DNA of 64,000 nt from Ectocarpus siliculosus (lineage: Eukaryota; Sar; Phaeophyceae; Ectocarpales; Ectocarpaceae), in the NCBI GenBank assembly GCA_000310025.1, contig FN649735.1:1550222-1614221 (forward strand), given 5' to 3'. The position numbers and the translations under genes are program-made. This document shows positions 11,570 to 23,800 of this stretch, piece by piece. The number at the start of each line of letters is the position of its first letter. The first letter of the stretch is position 1. A model generated the notes under the pieces. That model was not told the origin of the DNA. It saw only the letters and a list, made by a program, of their open reading frames with translations, and ran no database searches.

Positions 11570-12245
11570 GTTAATTTTATTGTTGTGGTACGCCATCAAA
11601 GCTGGCTTGTGCTTTGAGTTCTCGAACACGCATGCACATCTCACGGAAAATTGCAAGTTTGTTTGTCTTCTGTAATACTGTCAACGACGCTGTACAGTAA
11701 AGTAGTATTGAAGATGCTACCGTAGCCTATACACTCTATCTACTCCCGTATACAGGTGAACGGTAGAGAGTTTACGTACGTTTGTTGTGCAGTGTGCCAC
11801 AACAAGTATACATAATACCCCTGCCTGTCTTTCACAGGTAAACGGTAGATATATACAAATAGATCATGTTTTAGTCGTCATACCACAATGTACAGTATGT
11901 CGGGATGCTCATTTCGTGGATACCATAACAAGCATTTAGTGGAATATTTCCTGGAAGTTAGTCAGAAGTTAGTCGGTATAGAGCGTGAAAGCGTGACCTT
12001 TTTGGGGTTGCTTTTTTATTGTTTGTTTGTTGTTGTACGCCACAGCTTCGTAATCTAAAATAATTTCGCTTGTGCTTAGAGTTTTCGAACAGGACATTAC
12101 ATACATGCATTGCATGCACATCGTGAACTGCAAGTAAGTTTGTTTCTGTCGTCTTCTGTAATACTGCCAACGACATGCTGTGGTTTGAAGGTGCTGCTGT
12201 AGCCTCTACACTACAGTACCATATACAGACAGACAGGTGAACGTC
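11570..12245 (+). repeat. Degenerate direct duplication of about 200 to 230 bases
   Basis: The block at about 11575-11762 and the block at about 12015-12241 share, in order, TTGT..GTACGCCA, GCTTGTGCTT.GAGTT, TGCAAGT..GTTTGT, GTCTTCTGTAATACTG, CAACGAC, TGTAGCCT..ACACT and CAGGTGAACG. They are diverged copies in direct orientation separated by about 250 unrelated bases. No coding capacity. Confidence 0.65.
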
Positions 12246-12305
12246 TTTTCCAGCTTCGTGCCCTTGGTATGCTGTGCCCAGTCTTCCCCCACCACCCTTT
12301 CCTTT

Positions 12306-12596
12306 CAGCGTAATACTGAGCGGCGCCTGGCGCCCGGGCCCCGAGACCTTGTTTTACTACGAAGACGATCCGACACGACCACATTACCCTGGCATGCGGC
12401 GGTGCTGCAGGGAGCTGAGAGGTTCATGACCTCCTGGCACGAGAAGGAAGAAGAGGCCAGCCGACAACGAGCGCTCAAACGAAACCGCAAGCCAACAACC
12501 AATGGGGCGGGAGGGGGGCAGGAGACGGACGAGACGGCGAGGGAAGAAAGCAAACGAGAAGAGACGGACCGAGTGGCACGATACGTGCCGGATTGA
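12306..12596 (+). other. Possible coding fragment, frame unclear
   Basis: One frame reads GAWRPGPETLFYYEDDP over about 12315-12370 and looks protein-like but stops at about 12430. A second frame reads SWHEKEEEASRQRALKRNRK further right and stops at 12596. The longer open frame has no ATG start. This may be a frameshifted gene remnant or two exons. No family was recognised. Confidence 0.2.
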
Positions 12597-12624
12597 ATTT
12601 CTTTTAGCCAATTCCCCCCCCCCC

Positions 12625-13842
12625 AACGCTGCACCATTGAACCAACTCCCCAGTAGTGATGACGTACCATTACAATGTATCGCTGGTTGGTGGCCATGTT
12701 CGCGTGTTTGCTTGTTCGTTAGTGGTCTCTCCACCGTGTGCCTTGTTCTGCCTCCTATTTCTTGTTATTTTCGGCCTGGTCCCTGTTTGTCCTCGCTCTT
12801 TTTCATTTTTTTTTCATTTTTTTTTCTCTTCTTCTTACTGGTTCCATTTTTTTTTATTTTTTCTCTCTCTTTTTCTGTGCCAGATGGCCTTGTCTCTGCT
12901 TGCGTTGTGAAGTACCAAGATTGAAACAAGGGGGTGTACCTCTTTCTATCCGGCCCATGATAGATAGTGACTCCTAGTTTCAGTNNNNNNNNNNNNNNNN
13001 NNNNNNNNNNNNNNNNNNNNNNNNNNNNNNNNNNNNNNNNNNNNNNNNNNNNNNNNNNNNNNNNNNNNNNNNNNNNNNNNNNNNTGTTAAATTAGGGGAC
13101 CCATGGGAGCAATTTTTTCAACTTCTCCTTCTTTAGGGTAATTTCAACTGACATCATGGTATTGGTGCGCTTCGACTTCTCGATCAGTTGGTGTTTTGGA
13201 TATCTTCTCAGGTAACAGTTCCGACCTCTCTCTACGCAGTACCTTCGTATGTCCGTACTGATCCAACACTCGACGCGGTCGATTCCCGTGGTCACTGGTT
13301 AACTTACCCTAAAAAGGTACACTCAAATAAACTGGCCCCGAGGGGTCCGCAAGTCAATAGAAATCAACGACAGATAGATATTCTGGAATCCTCCACTCCC
13401 TCTGCGCGCTATGCGAGGTATCAACTGAGACTAGGAGTCACTATCATGGGCCGGATAGAAAGAGGTACACCCCCTTGTTTCAATCTTGGTACTTCACAAC
13501 GCAAGCAGAGACAAGGCTATCTGGCACAGAAAAAGAGGGAAAGAAAGAGAGAAAAAGAGAGAAAAAAAAAAAATGGAAACAGTAAGAAGAAGAGAAAATA
13601 AAATGAAAATAAAACGAAAAAGAGCGAGGACAAAAAGGGACCAGGCCGAAAATAACAAGAAATAGGAGGCAGAAACAGGCACACGGTGGAGAGACCACTA
13701 ACGAACAAGCAAACACGCAAACATGGCCACCAACCAGCGATACATTGTAAATGGTACGTCATCACTACTGGGGGGTTGGTGCAATGGTGCAGTACGGACA
13801 TACGAAGGTACTGGGTAGAGAGAGATCGGAACGGTTCTTAAT
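12625..13842. repeat. Large inverted repeat flanking an assembly gap
   Basis: The left arm (about 12638-12984) and right arm (about 13428-13780) are reverse complements with modest divergence. Both carry AGTAGTGATGACGTACCAT, the T/TC-rich tract and TCCGGCCCATGATAG (or its complement). A second inverted pair lies inside: 13213-13258 and 13794-13840 share TCTCTCTAC.CAGTACC and TTCGTATGTCCGTAC. The 100-N gap (12985-13084) sits in the loop. It is consistent with a palindromic or back-to-back inserted mobile element that the assembler could not span. Confidence 0.7.
12985..13084. other. Assembly gap (100 N)
   Basis: A run of exactly 100 N, a conventional size for a gap of unknown length, located in the loop of the inverted repeat. 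Confidence 0.99.
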
Positions 13843-13879
13843 TTGAAGACAACAACAACAACAACAACAACAACAACAC
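13836..13879 (+). repeat. TTAATTTGAAGAC-(CAA)n tail
   Basis: CTTAATTTGAAGACAAC followed by about ten CAA units. It lies directly against the outer end of the inverted repeat, suggesting it is the 3' tail of the same inserted element. Confidence 0.6.
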
Positions 13880-15169
13880 AGAGTAGGCGACACTTTCGTT
13901 GAAAAAACATCTCGAAAAGCCACTCGCAGACGGTTTGTGTGGACAGAGATGCAGGGCGGTGAGCCGCACACGGCTCATAATGTTGTGCGGGGGGCGAAAC
14001 ATCTAGCGCGTAATTTGCCCCTGCCAGCTACTGCTGTAGGTGCGGGGCTGCAAATGGACACACACGACCAGCACACCGAAAAATAGACCAACGGCGACTT
14101 TGCATACAGCAATAGGTGACGCTGGACGATATTCAGCTGTCGTGGTACAAAGCTGCAAAGATCCTGGAAAATGCTTGACCCCACCGTTGTTGACTCTCTT
14201 ACAACATCACGTTAGCACGGCCGAGTGAAGGGCTAAAGAGGTGAAGTTCACTCACGGCCGGTGCTACCGACCGCAGCCACGACGAGGCAGGCTTTCCCCG
14301 CGAAATTCGCACAAACACGACACATGATGCACCTTTCCTTCTTTCCAACAACAGCTGTGTGGCCTGCGACAGAGCCTGGGCAGCGTGCGTCGTATGCAAA
14401 CGAAATTCAGTGGCAACGGTGTGCCACATGATGAGCCGCTGGATTTAGCAACCTTCCGTACGAGCTCTCCTGCACATACATGTGCCCACGGCAGCTAAGA
14501 TACGACTATTAATAAAATGCAATACACAGAGGCACGACCAATGACCGCCAACGGCTATTCGTTCGGTGTTGCACCAAGCGGCAGCTGAAGCGACATCAAC
14601 GGCAGTTCGCCGCAAACGCTGAGCGGTGTTCTCACCTCACAGTTTCTCTCCAGCCACAGAAGAAAGGATATCTACGCACAGCAGCTGAGGCCCGAAAGTA
14701 ACCGGATCCCGCGCAGCAGTTATTTTGGTACATGGCTCCGCAAACACCCCCGGCCCAAGTTGACGGGTCTCTCAAGAGACAATTTCCTGATGGGGGACAG
14801 ATGGTGATGCGGACCACGGATCGATGCGTAAAGCAGACCTTGCGCCAGATGACGGAACGGAGCTTGTGTGTGCGGAGACGCTGAGAATCTCAAACTCGTT
14901 CGTGAGAACGTTGCTCCAGCTGGTGGATCGGAACCGTTGTGTATATGATTCCCACATGAGTGGTCCACCTTGTGCTGAAGCGTCTCTTCCAATCGCACGC
15001 CTCGCGGAAGCGCGGTCGTAGGAGACAAGAGAGGTGATGAGCGCAGCAGCGGCAGCAGCATCACCTGATTTTTCGACAACGGGAGATATCGAACAGAGTA
15101 GTGTTATTGTTCTTCATTCGAGCCTTGGTTACACATTGATAGTAACTCTCTTGGACTAGCCGATGTTTA
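13880..15169. other. Gene-poor stretch
   Basis: Several short frames are open on both strands but none has a convincing start, domain or splice structure. Nothing further was recognised. Confidence 0.5.
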
Positions 15170-15266
15170 ACGTAGCAAGGCTAGGTTCTTCACGCAAGCA
15201 AGGCTAGGTTGCTCACCCCACATCTACCCTAGCCCTAACCCTAACCTTCACCCTAACCCTCACCCA
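15170..15266 (-). repeat. Interstitial telomere-like tract
   Basis: Two copies of AGCAAGGCTAGGTT are followed by CCCTAGCCCTAACCCTAACC and CACCCTAACCCTCACCC, i.e. degenerate TTAGGG-type repeats read on the minus strand. The flanks lack the blocks shared by the dispersed element at 1830, 9548 and 59440, so this is a separate interstitial tract. Confidence 0.7.
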
Positions 15267-17567
15267 CGGCCAAAGCACGGCCTAGCGCCGCGTGCTCGGA
15301 ATGCGGAACGGGGAGAGGGCGCTGGAGAGGAATCGGCCGCCAGAACAGAACCAACGCCGAACAACACCCGACCAATCAGAACGCGTTAGTCCTAAGGATC
15401 TACCATCAATTGACATGTTGAAAGAATACGCACGCCTGTGTTGAGACTTCGTATGTGGTTGGGATGTGTTTCAAGAGAGAGGCAGAGCGACCCCACTCAG
15501 CGAGATCCTATTTTCCCTCTCTCCCAGGCTTGGGCAGCTGGCTGAAATATCGCATGCATGCATGATGAACAGGATGATGAACACATCAACAGACAGCTAC
15601 GGCTCGCTGCCAACACAAAGCACACACACCAGACACGCACACCCTAGCCACTCATGCCCCAGTCATTTAACCATGCACCTTTCAGGAGGGCACTCTCACG
15701 GTCGATGGTTACGATGTATGCATACTTATGTCACCAACCGGAGAAGAGCCTTTGGAAAGAAAAACCACACCACAACCGATTCTTGAGCGACGACAGCAAA
15801 GCATCGATGCATAACTGGATGAGAGATTCATGAAGCTACGTCAAAGCTCTGGGGGTGCAGGTCTAGGTTTTGTGTCCGTCCTCTGGCGTTCTTTGCGTCT
15901 GACCGAGAGTGCCAGCTGCGAATACCTGGAGGGAGCGGCTGATGGGCGGAGCCGTTGGGTTCTTCAAGACGAGTTGCGGTGTTTTTTTGTTGCGGATGTG
16001 CTTTTGTAGAAAAAGAGGGTGTTGAATGCATAGACGAGGAGTGATGCACCATCTGTGATACATCTCAAGCAGGAGGACGGAGGGGTGGAACGGCTTCTGA
16101 GTTAGAAGCCACGCTGGCTAGCAAGCTTGCACGGTGGTAGCTGTTCGAGGTAGCAGTCGGTGTCCGTGCGGTTGTTTGCGTCGTGCGAGCTGTCCCTCCC
16201 TTCTGTCACGGGCGGAGGTACAAAAATCTAAAGATCCTTCCTGAAGAAATTTGTATTCGGGCCAACAGTACCCTTCTTCCCCTCGCTGCCTCGGCAAGGT
16301 TTTGCTTAGGCATGGCCCAAAGCGAGGGGGGGGGTCTTTCTAGCGAGCAGGGCTAGACTCATCCTCAAGGGACCGACACCTTCTTGCTACGGCGCACCCG
16401 CCGCAAGGCGTGCGTAGTGGTGGAGTTGGGTCGGCACTGGTGCGTCAAGTACAAAGGTGCAGATGCGCGGGCCTCGAGGCCGTCGGTGCAGGCAGCAATG
16501 CCCATCTCATCTTTGTGCGCGGAGGCAGACGCCATCAGAAAGGTGGACGGGCACTATGTACACGGCCCTATGCTTGCTAGAGGGAGCTGTACTGTCTCAG
16601 TAACCTGGTTTTGCCATAAAATGAGGAGGGGACAGGTGGTGACGAGCTGACTGGGCTGGTTGACCCTTCGGCGCGAGAATTTTCAGACCAAGAACCCTAA
16701 GTGCAACGAGGGAGAAAGCGAGGAACCGACTGGGAAGGACAGCAACGAGAGCGTGTACGAAGCGGAGCGGGTCGAATTTGGTCGTGCTAGGACTGGCCAC
16801 AGCGACACCGGAGAAGCGGCACCGGAGCAGCGGCACCGGAGCAGCAGCGAAACCGGAGCATGCGGACGGCATCGAACCGTGTCGCACGGACAAACATCTA
16901 TCTCTTGTGTTGTCAATTATTTTCCGTTTTTTTTTTCCTGAATATAGGTATTAGGTGTGTGTAATGACGTCACTGGTTTTGTAGAGAGACGCGGCAGAGA
17001 TGGCGCGGATAACCCTGGTGCCTTAATTGTAAACCTGCATCGTTGAAGACCCCTTCAATGTGGAACGATTCCTAGTCAGTGCCGATGTTTACACTGCTGT
17101 GTCTAACACAGATGATCTGGATAGATTCGGGCGATTGTCAATTGCAATGATGGCTTTGGTTGGTTGTTCTTCTTCATTGTATGTCCACGGGACCATTCTG
17201 ACAGCACTTCAGACAGCAGCTGCATGCCCCGAGCTTGTTGTGCTGCACCATACACCATGGTGTTATTTTGTACAGACAGCACTTCAGACAGCAGACGCTG
17301 TAGTCGACAAACATTCATTTTGGTGAAGTGCGGGACAAGGGGGGTGATGCCGCCTGCTGTAGTCGAATTGTAGTGTGTGGGCGTGTAGTTCAGTTGTGAG
17401 CACGCAAACGTGCTGCAGGGATTGTAGGTGTACCTCCTCGGGCTTGTGTATACCCTTTTCTTGCTAATAGTGTGCGTGTTCTTTAGATCTTCTGATGGCT
17501 TTAGCATTTTTGTGACGACGGGCCGAGTCTTCGCTAGATTTTGGGATTAGCAACTGACACGAACGAG
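15267..17567. other. Gene-poor stretch
   Basis: No gene supported. A pair of direct repeats, ACAGCACTTCAGACAGCAG, occurs near 17201 and 17276. A small GGAGCAGCGGCACC duplication is at about 16820-16850. Confidence 0.45.
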
Positions 17568-17740
17568 TTTAATGTGAAGAAAAACAACAACAACAACAAC
17601 CCCTTATTCGGGAAAAAAGATCCAGCCCGAATTCCCGACCCATGGTTCGGGAATATCTGCGCGGTATTTCAAACTCAAATTCCCGGGAATCTCGACAATC
17701 CAGTCAACTAATCCAGGAATCTCGAGCTTGAAATATGTCA
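17568..17740. repeat. (CAA)n-tailed fragment and adjacent imperfect palindrome
   Basis: GTTTAATGTGAAGAAAAACA plus CAA repeats ends at 17600. Immediately right, TATTTCAAACTCAAATTCC (about 17667) is matched in inverted orientation by GGAATCTCGAGCTTGAAATA (about 17716), with GGGAATCTCGA words in the loop. It could form a hairpin. No coding capacity. Confidence 0.5.
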
Positions 17741-18362
17741 AATGTGTAGACACACTCCGAGCGAAGAGTGCGTGACCACGTGACCGCTGGCTTTGGGAGA
17801 TTTAAAAAAAAAAAACAAAAGAGCGGACTAACTTTAGCACAATGATGAAGAGGGTCACCCAGCCCTGCATTCTTCTTTCTCCTCTTACACAAAACAACAC
17901 ACCCCCACCTCACGCCTTCGGAGACACCTGAAGAACACTCCTGAAAAGCTCCACACAGCCAGCACAGCAGGGGTTCGTTGGCAAAGGACCCGGATACGGG
18001 TGAGACGAATGTAGGACACACGGTAGCAGTAATCGAGATAGCGCTTGTGCGATGCGATGCACAGCACTTAAACAGTCAGTGGTCATCACGACACAGGTTT
18101 GCTGTTGCATGATGTTGTCGTTTTGATAGATCTAGCTGCTCTATCGGCCGTGTCGGGGTAGGTGGGGACAGGACTAGAGAAGCAACTCTCGAGAATGACA
18201 GTGCCGGTCGTGTTTGGCGCGGTAACCGCGGACGGTTAGGATAGGGGCGTCGCGGGTTTGCTGCTCTCCCTCTCTCAGGAAACAACAACGGCAATTTATT
18301 TCCTGCCAGACATCAGGGTCCTGTAGCGCGCCAAACTGACTTGTGTGCAACAGGCTGGGCCG

Positions 18363-18365
<3 letters not shown>

Positions 18366-18460
<95 letters not shown>

Positions 18461-18461
18461 C
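18366..18461. repeat. CT dinucleotide microsatellite
   Basis: An almost perfect (CT)n run of about 95 bases with one TTTC interruption near 18437. The flanking 60 bases are unrelated. The open frames through it are artefacts of the repeat. Confidence 0.95.
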
Positions 18462-20862
18462 ACCAAGACAGACACGCGACCGATCATAGGCAGTCGAGTT
18501 GTTGAGTTGCTACATCAGGGGTGCGTGCAACTGCATGGTCTGATGTTCGGCGCGCTCTCTCCCTCTCTCTTGCGAGAAGGGGTTGCGGCACCAAAAAGTC
18601 GGAATCATCTCCCATATATCTGTGGGAAAGAGAGGGGTACGGCAGTACAACATGCAACAGCAACGCGAGCATGCCAACACGCTCCTATCACGCACACACA
18701 CACCGCCTCTGGTACGCCATGTAGTTTGCCCAACACCTGCGCGCATTGGTAAAATCGTTTTTGTGGGGCGTATGCGATTTCCCGAGATCCGTCGTCGTTG
18801 ACGTTGGTCGAGAACCAATTCTTCTTTAGGCACGAAAGGCTCCACAGCTGTTCCCCAAGCTGGCGTTTTCGCGCGCTCTCGTCAACACTCGTCGCCGCTG
18901 CTTCGTTTTGCCACCGCTGCGGCGGCTAGCCTTTGCCACGATGGCATGTCATTACCATTTTTGCTGTTTTTAGTGCCGTACTCCATTCTCATTCCTCCCC
19001 ATGCGTCTCCCGGTTGTGATCTTTATTCGTTGTCTCCATGGCCGACGCGAGAGGAATTTTGTTCGCTTTTGTCTTCAATATTGCAATAATATTTGCGAAC
19101 GGGCAAATAGAAAAAGGAAGAAAAGAAAAAAAGCAACCGTGCTGCTGGCCTCGCCGGAGGAGAGTAGTTTTCACTCGAGCCCCCCATCATGCCACCAATC
19201 CTATTCCCAAACATTTTTTCTCAAGGCGTCAACCGGTGGCATGCTATGCTCTTCGAGAAGAAGCTTGAATCGTGAAATCAATCGCAAGTTGTTTTTTCTT
19301 TCAGAGGCAAAACACGCCAGCAGCGGCGGTCGTGCCAACGACACCCTTTTAAAGCACCTGTGTCCCGACCGCTGCTGTTCTGGTGCAGCAGTTTGCTCCC
19401 GGTAGCTAGCCCGGCCACGGCAAGCGCCTCGACCAATGCGGTGCTGTTAGGAGAAACTTGGCAGAGTTCGGAATGATCCGAATCCTATGTCTGTGGGCCG
19501 TTAAGTTAAATCCGTCGTCTACTTGTATGCATACGAGTACGGTCACCATGTTGCAGTTGTCGCGCGATAAAATCCTTCTATTTAGGCTGGTCTAAAGACT
19601 CCTAAATACCAAAAATAAATACCGTTTTTTGTGTATTTTTGGCTTCATTGCTCCTCCTGAAGGAAGAGGGTGGTGTCTCAAGTACCGCCGGTGACCTATT
19701 CACGGTGTTTTCGTGAACGGGAGCTGTGTGTGGCCCGCCAGATTCTCCATGACAAGTTCGGAGCAGCAGCGACATACTTCGTAGATTGTAGTGTAATAGA
19801 GTATGTGAAAAATACTACTGCCGCTGTACGGCGCACACGGATGCATGGAAAATATCTGGAAAAAATGAAGAACTCGGATAGTAAGAAGACAGATGGTCCG
19901 AAAACAAACGTGTTTGAAAATCTCGTTGCCCTGTTGATACATGGCTTTCGCAGAAGTTTCGCGAAAAATGACACGTGGCGCGTGGGAGCATGCTGACAAG
20001 CTCTATGTACCTTTCACCGCCAACAGGTTTTTTTCCAGTGATTGATGCAGAATGAAACTCTCATATTTGTATCAACGGACGGGTGCATGGTCCAAACTCC
20101 GCGAACGACAACACAGGTTCGCTGGTTCTTGTAATTTGTGTGGGCCGGATTACGGTACCGCGATAGAGCGCCTCAAAGACATGACGCTAAGTTGCTATAG
20201 ACGGTGAATGCACTCAGAATCCGGTGTCATGTTATCAAGGCTACCTCCACCGACGATGACAATCTGTCCTTCTCCCAATGTATCCTTTCTTCGGATGGGA
20301 GGGAGCACTTCGAGGCCCGGAGAGCGGTGTCGGAAGAAGGGCCAACTCAGATGATATACAAATAACACCGCCGACGTTCTCCGGATGCCGTTGCTCCCCC
20401 CCACAATTTTGGGAATTTAGCAACTAGGAAGGGTACGTAAATTCAAAGACAGAATACCGTTTCACCCCTGTTTATCTCTTGAGGCGGCGCGGCGCACCAC
20501 CTCCCAGCGCGAGGAGCGGTTCTGTTATTACCACGACCGCGATAATTCCTTGGTTCTTTACGCGGAATTATGTTTTATGACGGCATCATTGCGCCAAATG
20601 ACCGCCAGCATTCTAAGACGCCCATCATGCTCCCCACCCCCGCCATTGTCTCGGCCTTGCCTCAACTCCGACGCTCTTCCACTCCCGACTTTCCTCCGTC
20701 GTTCGGCTGCGTTGCTTTGCTCTCTCCGGGCTGTGCGGTCTGTGGGCGCTACACTATAGTCTCCTGACCAACGGTTTCAGGCCGCACGCAGCAAGGAAGA
20801 GAGAAAGAAAGCACCAATAATATACTCGAGACAGCAGCAGCAGCGTCGAGTCGAAACAAACC
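18462..20862. other. Gene-poor stretch upstream of the large surface-protein gene
   Basis: No firm gene. One protein-like open frame, about 19715-19990 on the plus strand, contains ELCVARQILHDKFGAAATYF and DGPKTNVFENLVALLIHGF but lacks an ATG at its left end and matches no family I can name. The 200 bases just left of 20863 are CAGCAG- and AGAGAAAG-rich and probably form the 5' untranslated region of the next gene. Confidence 0.4.
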
Positions 20863-23800
20863 ATGGTGCTTACTTCTTCGCTTAAGGTGATGGGTATGGC
20901 GGGCCTCCTCGCCGCCGCCAACCTCGCGACCCCGGCTAACGCCTTCGACGGTGAGTAGAAACACGGGGTGGATGTTGTCGGTTCCCCGCGGTCCCGTTTC
21001 TGTCGTAACGCCTCTCCTTGGAATACTTGTTTCACGATCGTACTTTGCGTCGCCGGTGTGTTTCTTTGTGCGTACAGCGTGATTATCAGAAAGACCCCTA
21101 CAAATCTTGAATTCCGCCCCCCCTTCCTCCTCGTGAGTAGGTTCCACCCTATGGTGGAATTGCAATAGGTCAACTGCAGGAGTGTCGTGCTTGGGTGGGC
21201 GACGAACGACTGTGTTGCTCGACCGGTGTTGACGTGTTGAATCCTCGTGGTCCTTAGACACGACCCTCTGTGCCCCCCGCTTGACATTTGCTTGCTGTGC
21301 GTTGTGATAGCTCGTGTGCAGTAATTACGTAGTTTTGTCGAGAGCACGGCGGCAGCATTCGTGCGGTTTCATGCGGAGAAAAAATAATGCAAAGAGTAGC
21401 ACTTGCCCCACTGGGAGTCGAGTATTACTTTCCTATTGGTGCTTGTTGCTGCTGGGTGACGTTTTCGGTTGAGTATCCTTGGGAAATGTTGTATACAGAT
21501 ATTATTTAACCTGTAGCTTGCTTTTTGGGGACGGAAAGGTGCCGCTGATCGAGAGCTTGACTCATCCAACGAATCCCACGATATTTCTGCGCTTCCCCTA
21601 TCGCTCTCGGCTGTTGGTGCTACCATTCTTTTCTCTCGCTCGTTCTCTCAGGGCGCAAGGGTCTGCGGGGGCACCGCAGTCTGCAACGTAAGTACCCTAA
21701 GACCAAGTGGCCCCGTGAATGCAGCTGTTTACATTCATTTCCTCAGCAGAAGGCGTTCTTTACAGCAGCGCTTTCTTGTTTGGCTGGTATTGTCGCGAGG
21801 ACGGTTAATTTCCGCGATCGACTCGTTGTGGAATGGTAACAGTGGTACGCAGCCCCGTTTGAGCCGTGACGGCAGCGGGCGAGAGATCGATGTAACCGCT
21901 CCCCCGTCCCGGCAGCAGTGTTTCTTCGTGTCGCCCACCATGTCTGCGTAGACGGTCTCACATATTATCGCGGCATTCTTCGTAAGGCGCACCAGCAACC
22001 TCCTGCGTTCGACTCGTGTCGTCAACTGTTTGCGCGTTTGCGGCGCCGAGGCAAGTGGCGTCCCCGCAAACACATGGAACGTCTCGTCTACTTGTTGGAG
22101 AACAGGCAACCGTGCTGAATATCCCGCCCCGTCCCTCTCTCCCCGTTTGGGTCCTGCCTTCCACCAGAGGTTTGCAGCAACAGCATGAACGGCATCGAAG
22201 GCATCAACGAGAACGGCGTCGTCTGTTGCACCGCTGAGTGCGGCCAGTGCGGTGGGGAGGGCTGCGGGTCCGTGCCGGGCTTGGACAACACCAACTGCTG
22301 CATCAACGGCGTCCTGAACAACCAGGAACTTTGCTCCGTCGCCGGCGCCGCCCCTTGCGTGATCGACAGCGGCGACGGTAAGTATTTTCGCGGTGTTCTT
22401 TTTTTCTGCTCCGGAGCATTTTCGTGCCGAACGGCCTCCGCCGTTGACCGAAGTCTTTTTTTGCCCTGATTTTTACGCCCAACCCATGATTTTTTATTGT
22501 TCCGGGGTGACTGCAGCCGATATCCTCTTCGCCTCGCTCCCGCCTGTTCGTTGTTTGTTGTGCAGGTGTCACCGGCCCAACCCCGGTCGCCGCCACTACC
22601 CCGGCTCCCGTGGGAGGTGACCTCTTATTTTGCCGTTCTTGCCTCGCAATTTGACTGAGCCGACTTGTGCGTAGACTCGTGACACCACCAAAACTTGGAG
22701 CGAACGAACAGCAGAAGGACGGCCTATTTTTCTGGTTGTCGGGTCTTGGTCGTTGTACCTGTTGTGGTCAGTTGTTCCCACTCCTAACCTAAGCCCAGGC
22801 CACGTGTACACCTATACCTACCTCGAAAGTAGCATCTGTAGTTTCTGTCGGACAACCACGCCCCCAAAGCTCGCAGCGAACAACCAAGCAAGCACCACGT
22901 TCTTCGCCGTCCTGTGTGTGTTGGTCGTGCGATTGTTCCTGTCTTCCATCAGTTGCTCCTACTCCCGAGCCTGTCGCGGAAACCCCCGAGCCCACCGTTG
23001 CTGGCGGCGGAGGCACAGTTGACGCGGGTGGCGCGACGCCGTCTCCCACCGCGGCCGACGGCGACCGCGAGATCGAAATCACGCCTGCTCCCAGCGCGGC
23101 CGCTGGTGGCGGCGGCGCTACCGGCGGTGACACTACCCCGGCTCCTGCCGCTGGTGGCGGCGGCACTACCGGCGGTGACACCACCCCGGCTCCCACTGAG
23201 GTCGGCGCTGGTGGCGGTGGTGCTACGGGCGGTGACACGACCCCGGCTCCCAGTGAGGTCGGCGCTGGTGGCGGTGGCGCCACCGGCGGCGACACTACCC
23301 CGGCCCCGACTGAAGCTGGCGCTGGTGGCGGCGGCGCTACCGGCGGCGAAACCACCCCGGCTCCCAGTGAGGTCGGCGCTGGTGGCGGTGGTGCTACCGG
23401 CGGCGACACTACCCCGGCCCCCACTGAAGCTGGCGCTGGTGGCGGTGGCGCTACCGGCGGCGAAACCACCCCGGCCCCCACTGAAGCTGGCGCTGGTGGT
23501 GGCGGCACTACCGGCGGCGAAACCACCCCGGCCCCCACTGAAGCTGGCGCTGGTGGCGGCGGCGCTACCGGCGGCGAAACCACCCCGGCTCCCAGTGAGG
23601 TCGGCGCTGGTGGCGGTGGTGCCACCGGCGGCGACACTACCCCGGCCCCCACTGAAGCTGGCGCTGGTGGCGGCGGCGCTACCGGCGGCGACACCACCCC
23701 GGCTCCCAGTGAGGTCGGCGCTGGTGGCGGTGGTGCTACCGGCGGCGACACTACCCCGGCCCCCACTGAAGCTGGCGCTGGTGGCGGCGGCGCTACCGGC

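Noticed and set aside
18366-18461. Arg-Glu or Ser-Leu repeat protein
   Set aside because: The frame is only a CT microsatellite with no coding sequence around it.
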